Positions 59,073 to 64,000 of a stretch of 64,000 bases of DNA are shown here, piece by piece (position 1 is the stretch's first letter; every line of letters begins with the position of its first letter). The DNA is from HXMU1420-13 sp965228545 (GTDB lineage: Bacteria > Bacteroidota > Rhodothermia > Balneolales > Balneolaceae): the NCBI GenBank assembly GCA_965228545.1, contig OZ245822.1:3038001-3102000 (forward strand), in the 5' to 3' direction. Position numbers and translations under genes: made by a program. The notes under the pieces are model-generated. The model saw nothing but the letters and a program-made list of their open reading frames with translations. It did no database searches and was not told the origin of the DNA.

Positions 59073-60030
59073 AGCGAGTATAATTGGTGGCGCAGGTTAC
59101 ACAGCCGGCGAACTCATTCGTTTGTTGATTCTTCATCCTGAGGTGGAAATTGCATCAATCGTAAGCAAATCACACGCAAATCAACCGGTTTCTGTTGTAC
59201 ATTCGGATTTAGCCGGATGGTTAGAATTATCGTTTTCGGAAGAAGTTCATCACGAAACAGATATTGTATTTCTGTGCAGTGGTCATGGAAAAACGAAGGA
59301 AGTTTTAGAACGATATGACTTTCCTGAGCAGGCCAAAATCATTGATTTAAGTGCCGATTACAGGCATAAAGTAAAAGGCAATGAGTTCATTTATGGTTTA
59401 CCGGAACTGAACAGGGCTTTCATCAAACCAGCAACTAAAGTGTCCAATCCGGGATGTTTTGCAACTGCTATCCAACTTGCTCTATTACCGTTGGCATCAC
59501 ATTCATTAATTCAACAACCGGTTCATGTTTCTGCAATAACCGGAAGTACAGGAGCAGGTCAACAACCATCAGCAACCACTCACTTTAGCTGGCGAAGTAA
59601 TAATGCCTCGGTGTATAAAGCGTTTACGCATCAGCATTTGAAGGAAATCAAAGAAAGTGTTGGCCAATTGCAGGCTGGTTTCGATGAACCCATTCATTTT
59701 ATTCCAATGCGTGGGGCTTTTACTCGAGGAATTCTCGCGGCGGTTTACCTTAGTACAGATCTGAGCGCTGAAGACGCTTCAAATTTATTTAATGATTACT
59801 ACTTCGAACATCCATTTGTGGATGTAGTTGAACAAGAGGTAGATCTCAAGCAAGTAGTTAATACAAATCGCGCACTCATTAACATTATAAAAGAAGGAGA
59901 TCAGTTAATGATGACTTCTGTGATCGATAATTTACTAAAAGGTGCGTCGGGGCAGGCCGTGCAAAACATGAATCTGATGTTCGGATTAGAAGAAACAACC
60001 GGACTATTTCTAAAACCAGGTGCATTTTAA
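59065..60030 (+). CDS. argC: N-acetyl-gamma-glutamyl-phosphate reductase
   Basis: 321 residues. Rossmann start IIGGAGYTAGELIRLLI, catalytic Cys in VSNPGCFATAIQLALLPL near residue 130, and HFIPMRGAFTRGILA near residue 212. It reduces the acyl-glutamyl phosphate to the semialdehyde with NADPH. ATG 59065 overlaps the argG stop by 8 bp. Confidence 0.95.
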   Translation: MIKASIIGGAGYTAGELIRLLILHPEVEIASIVSKSHANQPVSVVHSDLAGWLELSFSEEVHHETDIVFLCSGHGKTKEVLERYDFPEQAKIIDLSADYRHKVKGNEFIYGLPELNRAFIKPATKVSNPGCFATAIQLALLPLASHSLIQQPVHVSAITGSTGAGQQPSATTHFSWRSNNASVYKAFTHQHLKEIKESVGQLQAGFDEPIHFIPMRGAFTRGILAAVYLSTDLSAEDASNLFNDYYFEHPFVDVVEQEVDLKQVVNTNRALINIIKEGDQLMMTSVIDNLLKGASGQAVQNMNLMFGLEETTGLFLKPGAF

Positions 60031-60833
60031 TGAAGAAAGAATTTGAAATAGCGATTATCGGAGCAGGAAACCTAGGCGTGGCATTAGCTCGTGGTTTTTC
60101 CAATCACATCCCCAAAGAAAAAATAGTTCTAACACGTCGACATTTATCCCGAATTGAGCACCTCACAAACGTAGGTTTTACTACTACGGATGATAATAAG
60201 TCAGCCATTGAACGTGCCACATATATTGTGCTTTGTGTGCAACCTAAACAAGTGGAATCGGTGCTGGAACAACTCGATCAAAGCATTGATATCGTTAACC
60301 ACGTGTTAATTTCTACGGTTACAGGTGTTTCGTTAGATCGACTTCAAAAAGCCACCTCTCAATCGTTGCCCATTATAAGAGCAATGCCAAATACCGCGGC
60401 TGCAATTTCTGAATCGATGACGTGTATTTGTGGTAATGAACTAGCTGCTGCTCATCTTACAAAAGTAGAAAAATTGTTTTCATCCATCGGTGAGACGATG
60501 ATCATTGAAGAGCGACTGATGAAAGCAGCTACCGTACTTGCAGCAAGTGGAATTGCCTTTTTCTTGAGATACATTCGAGCAGCAACCCAAGGCGGAATTG
60601 AACTTGGATTTGAAGCCGAAGAAGCGCAAAAGTTGGCTATGCAAACAGCCAGAGGAGCAGCTTCGTTATTGGTGGAAGGATCGGCCCATCCTGAACGCGA
60701 AATTGATAAAGTAACTACGCCAATGGGGTGCACGATTGCAGGTTTGAATGAAATGGAGCACCAAGGTTTAAGCTCTGCGTTGATTAAGGGAATTGTGGCA
60801 TCGTACAACAAAATTAATACCATATCAGAATGA
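60030..60833 (+). CDS. proC: Pyrroline-5-carboxylate reductase
   Basis: 267 residues. NAD(P)-binding IAIIGAGNLGVALARGF, VQPKQVESVLEQL, the conserved IRAMPNTAAAISESMTCIC near residue 115 and the C-terminal VTTPMGCTIAGLNEME are typical of ProC. It makes proline from pyrroline-5-carboxylate. Its place inside an arginine operon, sharing ATG with the argC stop, suggests joint control of glutamate-derived amino acids. Confidence 0.94.
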   Translation: MKKEFEIAIIGAGNLGVALARGFSNHIPKEKIVLTRRHLSRIEHLTNVGFTTTDDNKSAIERATYIVLCVQPKQVESVLEQLDQSIDIVNHVLISTVTGVSLDRLQKATSQSLPIIRAMPNTAAAISESMTCICGNELAAAHLTKVEKLFSSIGETMIIEERLMKAATVLAASGIAFFLRYIRAATQGGIELGFEAEEAQKLAMQTARGAASLLVEGSAHPEREIDKVTTPMGCTIAGLNEMEHQGLSSALIKGIVASYNKINTISE

Positions 60834-61957
60834 AGCTGTTTGAAGTATACTCATTGTTTGATGTCGAACCGGTTGAAGCAGATGGAGCGTTGTTGTTCGA
60901 TCGCCAAGGGAATAAATACCTCGATTTTTATGGTGGTCATGCTGTGATTTCGATTGGTCATGGCCACCCTCATTTTGTAGAGCGAATTACCGATCAACTA
61001 GGGAAACTTGCCTTTTATTCGAACTCAGTTCCCATCTCATTACAGAAGGATTTGGCTCATAAACTGGGTGAAGTAAGCGGCTACTTTAACTGGAATTTAT
61101 TTCTCTGTAATTCGGGCGCCGAAGCTAACGAAAATGCAATGAAACTCGCATCGGCGCATAATAGCCGGGACAAAGTGATGGCGTTTACTGGAGGCTTCCA
61201 TGGCAGAACCTCTCTTGCCGTTGCAGCAACTGATAATCCGAATATTATTTTTCCGGTGAATGAAGGCGCCAAAATTGTTCGGTTCAATTTTGAAGATTTT
61301 GACGGTACAAAAGCAGCCTTAGAGAATGGAGATATTTGTTGCGTAATTATCGAAGGAATACAAGGCGTTGGAGGCGTAGTTGAACCATCAGCAGAATTTT
61401 TAAGTCATTTAAGGGCATTGTGCGACGAAACCGACACAATTCTAATACTGGATGAAGTACAATCAGGGTATGGTCGCTCAGGACGGTTTTTTGCACATCA
61501 GCATGCGTTTGTTCAACCTGATATAATTTCGATAGCGAAAGGAATGGGGAATGGGTTTCCCATTGGGGGGATTCTTATACACCCGAAATTAAAAGCAAAA
61601 GCAGGCATGCTGGGAACCACTTTTGGAGGGAATCACCTTGCTTGTGCAGCTTCTTTAGCGGTCTTAGAAGTGATCGAAAACGAACAGCTAATCAAAAAAG
61701 CAGCGCAAACCGGAGCATTGTTAAAGAAAGAGCTAGAATCGATAAATGAAGTGAAAGAAGTGCGCGGGAAAGGACTCATGCTCGGTGTTGAGTTTGATTT
61801 CCCGGTAGCTGAGATGAGAAAAAAAATGCTTTATGAACAGCATGTGTTTACGGGATCATCTTCAAACAAAAACACGCTACGATTACTGCCACCGCTGAAT
61901 ATCAGCGAAAAAGAAGTGCATCTCTGTATTAAGGCACTTAAAAACGTACTGACATGA
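60830..61957 (+). CDS. argD: Acetylornithine/acylornithine aminotransferase
   Basis: 375 residues of class III PLP aminotransferase. Key segments: YGGHAVISIGHGHP, NSGAEANENAMKLA, the FHGRTSLAVAAT region, LILDEVQSGYGRSG with the PLP-pairing Asp, and SIAKGMGNGFPIGG with the Schiff-base Lys near residue 235. It transfers the amino group from glutamate to the acylated semialdehyde. Start and stop overlap proC and argF' by four bases each. Confidence 0.95.
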   Translation: MKLFEVYSLFDVEPVEADGALLFDRQGNKYLDFYGGHAVISIGHGHPHFVERITDQLGKLAFYSNSVPISLQKDLAHKLGEVSGYFNWNLFLCNSGAEANENAMKLASAHNSRDKVMAFTGGFHGRTSLAVAATDNPNIIFPVNEGAKIVRFNFEDFDGTKAALENGDICCVIIEGIQGVGGVVEPSAEFLSHLRALCDETDTILILDEVQSGYGRSGRFFAHQHAFVQPDIISIAKGMGNGFPIGGILIHPKLKAKAGMLGTTFGGNHLACAASLAVLEVIENEQLIKKAAQTGALLKKELESINEVKEVRGKGLMLGVEFDFPVAEMRKKMLYEQHVFTGSSSNKNTLRLLPPLNISEKEVHLCIKALKNVLT

Positions 61958-62904
61958 AGCAGTTTTTAAGTATCAATGATGTAAAAGATTTACGAGCTTT
62001 ACTTGAAACGGCAAAGCAGATTAAATCAAATCACAATGCAAACCGCTCGCTTGGTAAGAATAAATCTATTGGGTTGATTTTCCTTAATCCAAGTTTGCGA
62101 ACGCGACTGAGCGCTCAACATGCTGCCATGAATTTAGGCATGGATGTAGTATTGCTGGATGTAAACTCCGGCGGGTGGAAGCTTGAATTTGACGATGGCG
62201 TAATTATGAATGGAGATTCTGCCGAACATGTGAAGGAAGCTGCTGGAGTGTTAGGCCGTTACTTTGATGTATTAGCAATCCGTTCGTTTGCCTCGCTCAA
62301 AGATCGTAAAAAGGATTACAGCGAAGAAGTATTAAATGCATTTGCTAGCTATTCCGGGAAACCGATCATCAATATGGAGTCCGCAACGGGACATCCATTA
62401 CAAGCTTTCGCTGATTTAATCACAATTAATGAGCATAAAGTAAAGGAAAAGCCAAAAGTGGTGCTCAGTTGGGCTCCTCATCCCAAAGCATTACCACAAG
62501 CCGTTGCAAATTCCTTTGTTCGATGGATGAGAGCCGCTCAAGTTGAGTTGGTGGTTACACATCCTGCGGGTTATGAGCTTGCTGATGAAGTAATTAGATC
62601 GGTACCGGTCATTTATGATCAGCAGGAAGCTTTTGCTGATGCTGATTTTATCTATGCCAAAAACTGGAGCAGTTACACAAACTACGGTAAAGTGTTAACT
62701 ACCGATCCTTCTTGGATGATAACACAGCAAAAAATGAATCTGACCAATCAGGGAAAGTTCATGCATTGTTTACCGGTTCGCAGAAATGTAATCGTCGAAG
62801 ACGCTGTGTTGGATGGCGAAAGCAGTATCGTTTTGCATCAAGCCGAAAACAGGATTATTTCTATGCAAACTGTGCTGCAGCTTATGCTGGAGGAATCACT
62901 ATGA
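61954..62904 (+). CDS. argF': N-acyl-ornithine carbamoyltransferase (ArgF' type)
   Basis: 316 residues. The carbamoyl-phosphate loop reads NPSLRTRLSAQHA, matching the Bacteroidota ArgF' and Xanthomonas N-acetylornithine enzymes rather than ordinary ornithine carbamoyltransferase. HPLQAFADLITI, the SWAPHPKALPQA stretch and MHCLPVRRNVIV are also characteristic. The specificity residue 90 (Pro in the Bacteroides fragilis succinyl enzyme, Glu92 in Xanthomonas, from published structures as I remember them) is Ala here (NGDSAEH). Substrate acetyl- or succinylornithine is therefore undecided. ATG overlaps argD. Confidence 0.9.
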   Translation: MKQFLSINDVKDLRALLETAKQIKSNHNANRSLGKNKSIGLIFLNPSLRTRLSAQHAAMNLGMDVVLLDVNSGGWKLEFDDGVIMNGDSAEHVKEAAGVLGRYFDVLAIRSFASLKDRKKDYSEEVLNAFASYSGKPIINMESATGHPLQAFADLITINEHKVKEKPKVVLSWAPHPKALPQAVANSFVRWMRAAQVELVVTHPAGYELADEVIRSVPVIYDQQEAFADADFIYAKNWSSYTNYGKVLTTDPSWMITQQKMNLTNQGKFMHCLPVRRNVIVEDAVLDGESSIVLHQAENRIISMQTVLQLMLEESL

Positions 62905-63662
62905 ATTCGATAAAAGTGATTAAAATTGGTGGGAAAGTTGCAGAAAATGAAGCTTGGTTAACCGAATTTCTGAGTGAATTTAATCAGTTGAAAGGTTCAA
63001 AAATATTGGTTCATGGTGGGGGAGTTTTGGCATCGGATCTTTCTAAACAGCTTGGCATCACCACTACCATGATTGAAGGAAGGCGCGTTACCGATTCTAA
63101 AACTTTAGATGTTGTAACGATGGTTTGTGGCGGACTGATCAACAAAAAAATAGTAGCCAGATTACAAGCTGTGGGACAAAATGCCATTGGACTCACCGGC
63201 GCTGATTTAAACATCATCGAAGCGGATAAACGAAATCCGGTTCCGGTAGATTTTGGGTGGGTCGGGGATATTAATACCGTGCAGGTTGATTGGCTTAAAA
63301 CATTCTTGGAACATGGAATCGTACCAATAATTGCCCCACTTACTCATGATAAAAAAGGGCATTTGCTTAATACTAATGCCGATAACATTGCAGGATTTTT
63401 AACACAAGAGCTAGCGATACGATATGAAGTTGAGCTCATTTTTTGTTTTGATAAACCCGGAGTTTTACAAGAAGGCGTGGTACTCCCAAATCTCGACAGG
63501 CTGAAGTACAACGCATTAAAAGAAGAGCAAGTAATTGTAGATGGCATGATTCCTAAACTCGATCTTGGTTATCATGCCTTAGAAAACGGTGCAAAAAGTG
63601 TGAAACTCACCCAATTTACCGCACTTAACGATCAAGAGAAAGGAACAACACTAGAACTATGA
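62901..63662 (+). CDS. argB: Acetylglutamate (or acylglutamate) kinase
   Basis: 253 residues from ATG 62901, where the N-terminus IKVIKIGGKVAENEAWL aligns with ArgB; a frame to 62712 is only the overlap with argF'. LVHGGGVLASDLSKQLGI, EGRRVTDSKTLDVV and TGADLNIIEADKR are substrate and ATP segments, and NTNADNIAGFL near residue 155 closes the site. It phosphorylates N-acylglutamate. Start and stop overlap the neighbours by four bases. Confidence 0.94.
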   Translation: MNSIKVIKIGGKVAENEAWLTEFLSEFNQLKGSKILVHGGGVLASDLSKQLGITTTMIEGRRVTDSKTLDVVTMVCGGLINKKIVARLQAVGQNAIGLTGADLNIIEADKRNPVPVDFGWVGDINTVQVDWLKTFLEHGIVPIIAPLTHDKKGHLLNTNADNIAGFLTQELAIRYEVELIFCFDKPGVLQEGVVLPNLDRLKYNALKEEQVIVDGMIPKLDLGYHALENGAKSVKLTQFTALNDQEKGTTLEL

Positions 63663-64000
63663 ATCAACTAAGAACCTATAGCGATAATGCCATTGAGTTA
63701 CTAAAACAATTGATTCAAACTCCATCATATAGTGGCGAAGAGGATAGGACAGCTGAGATACTGACTGATGCATTAGTAAGTTATGGATTCAATCCAAAGA
63801 GAAAAAAGAATAATGTATGGGCTTTTTCGAAAAATTATGATCCCGCTAAACCAACTCTGCTTTTAAACTCTCATCATGATACCGTGAAAGCAACCGATTC
63901 ATGGACACATGATCCTTTCAAAGCAAACTTATCTAAAGGTAAGTTAGTTGGTTTGGGTAGTAATGATGCAGGTGGACCGCTAGTAAGTTTATTGCACGTT
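63659..64000 (+). CDS. argE: ArgE-type deacetylase, M20 family (3' end outside window)
   Basis: The first 114 codons of an M20 metallopeptidase-family enzyme. The metal-site segments LLLNSHHDTVKAT near residue 70 and GLGSNDAGGPLVSL near residue 100 are present. In operons with ArgF' this enzyme removes the acyl group from acylcitrulline rather than acylornithine. The ATG overlaps the argB stop by four bases. The gene is cut by the window edge, so length and C-terminal ligands cannot be judged. Confidence 0.88.
   Translation, partial: MNQLRTYSDNAIELLKQLIQTPSYSGEEDRTAEILTDALVSYGFNPKRKKNNVWAFSKNYDPAKPTLLLNSHHDTVKATDSWTHDPFKANLSKGKLVGLGSNDAGGPLVSLLHV

Noticed and set aside
62712..62900. Upstream extension of argB inside argF'
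   Set aside because: ArgB homology starts at the ATG at 62901; the extension is the shifted frame of the argF' coding region.
1..64000. Insertion sequences, prophage or integrative element
   Set aside because: No transposase, integrase, phage structural gene or flanking direct repeat was seen; the tRNA-Ala at 36749 has no integrase nearby or obvious duplicated 3' end.

Overview
The window looks like the chromosome of a Bacteroidota-type marine or halophilic bacterium, most probably Balneolota/Rhodothermia (Gracilimonas- or Balneola-like). The evidence is gene content: bacillithiol genes, DUF4293, DUF4292, DUF5686 and SPOR proteins, a secreted protease with a type IX secretion (T9SS) sorting domain, a short Bacteroidota-style SRP RNA, and an arginine operon built on the N-acyl-ornithine carbamoyltransferase ArgF'. 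Many start codons are TTG or GTG. The phylum-level placement is inference. I see no insertion sequence, prophage, CRISPR array or rRNA.

Layout. 1-5.9 kb: the 3' part of bshA, a small DUF2188 gene next to an unrecognised 208-aa 'FLNCPFD' protein, sucC (minus strand), wecB and pyrR-pyrB. 5.9-16 kb: a surface polysaccharide locus with three glycosyltransferases, an asparagine-synthase-like protein, a flippase, a Wzz-like chain-length protein, a Wzy-like polymerase and a Wza-like SLBB export protein. The middle of this block is AT-rich. 16-24 kb: a DMT transporter, then a TetR-TolC-MFP-RND efflux operon closed by a clear terminator. 24-36.6 kb: DUF4293 protein, a second DMT transporter, an orphan TonB-dependent receptor, an MltF-like lytic transglycosylase, a PP2C / anti-sigma kinase / STAS partner-switching module, a SPOR lipoprotein, a small membrane protein, a DUF5686 outer-membrane protein and an OmpA lipoprotein with calcium-binding repeats.

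36.7-44 kb: tRNA-Ala(GGC), then four co-directional genes: a secreted protein, a FecR-domain protein, an outer-membrane beta-barrel candidate and a CHASE2 adenylate cyclase. These are followed by the SRP RNA. 44-57 kb: bacillithiol-disulfide reductase, a YheT hydrolase, a T9SS-type subtilase, a Ppx/GppA-HD phosphatase, an M28 peptidase, a TPR / DUF4292 / EnvC-like envelope operon, and a Doc toxin with an AbrB-type antitoxin. 57.2-64 kb: the arginine operon GNAT-argG-argC-proC-argD-argF'-argB-argE, with argE cut by the window edge.

The best candidates for new biology are: the four-gene FecR / barrel / CHASE2-cyclase unit, which could carry an envelope signal to cAMP; ArgF', which has Ala at the position that separates acetyl- from succinyl-ornithine enzymes; and the small pair next to bshA, whose larger member resembles TIR/deoxyribosyltransferase-type folds. 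No function is proven for any of these by sequence alone.
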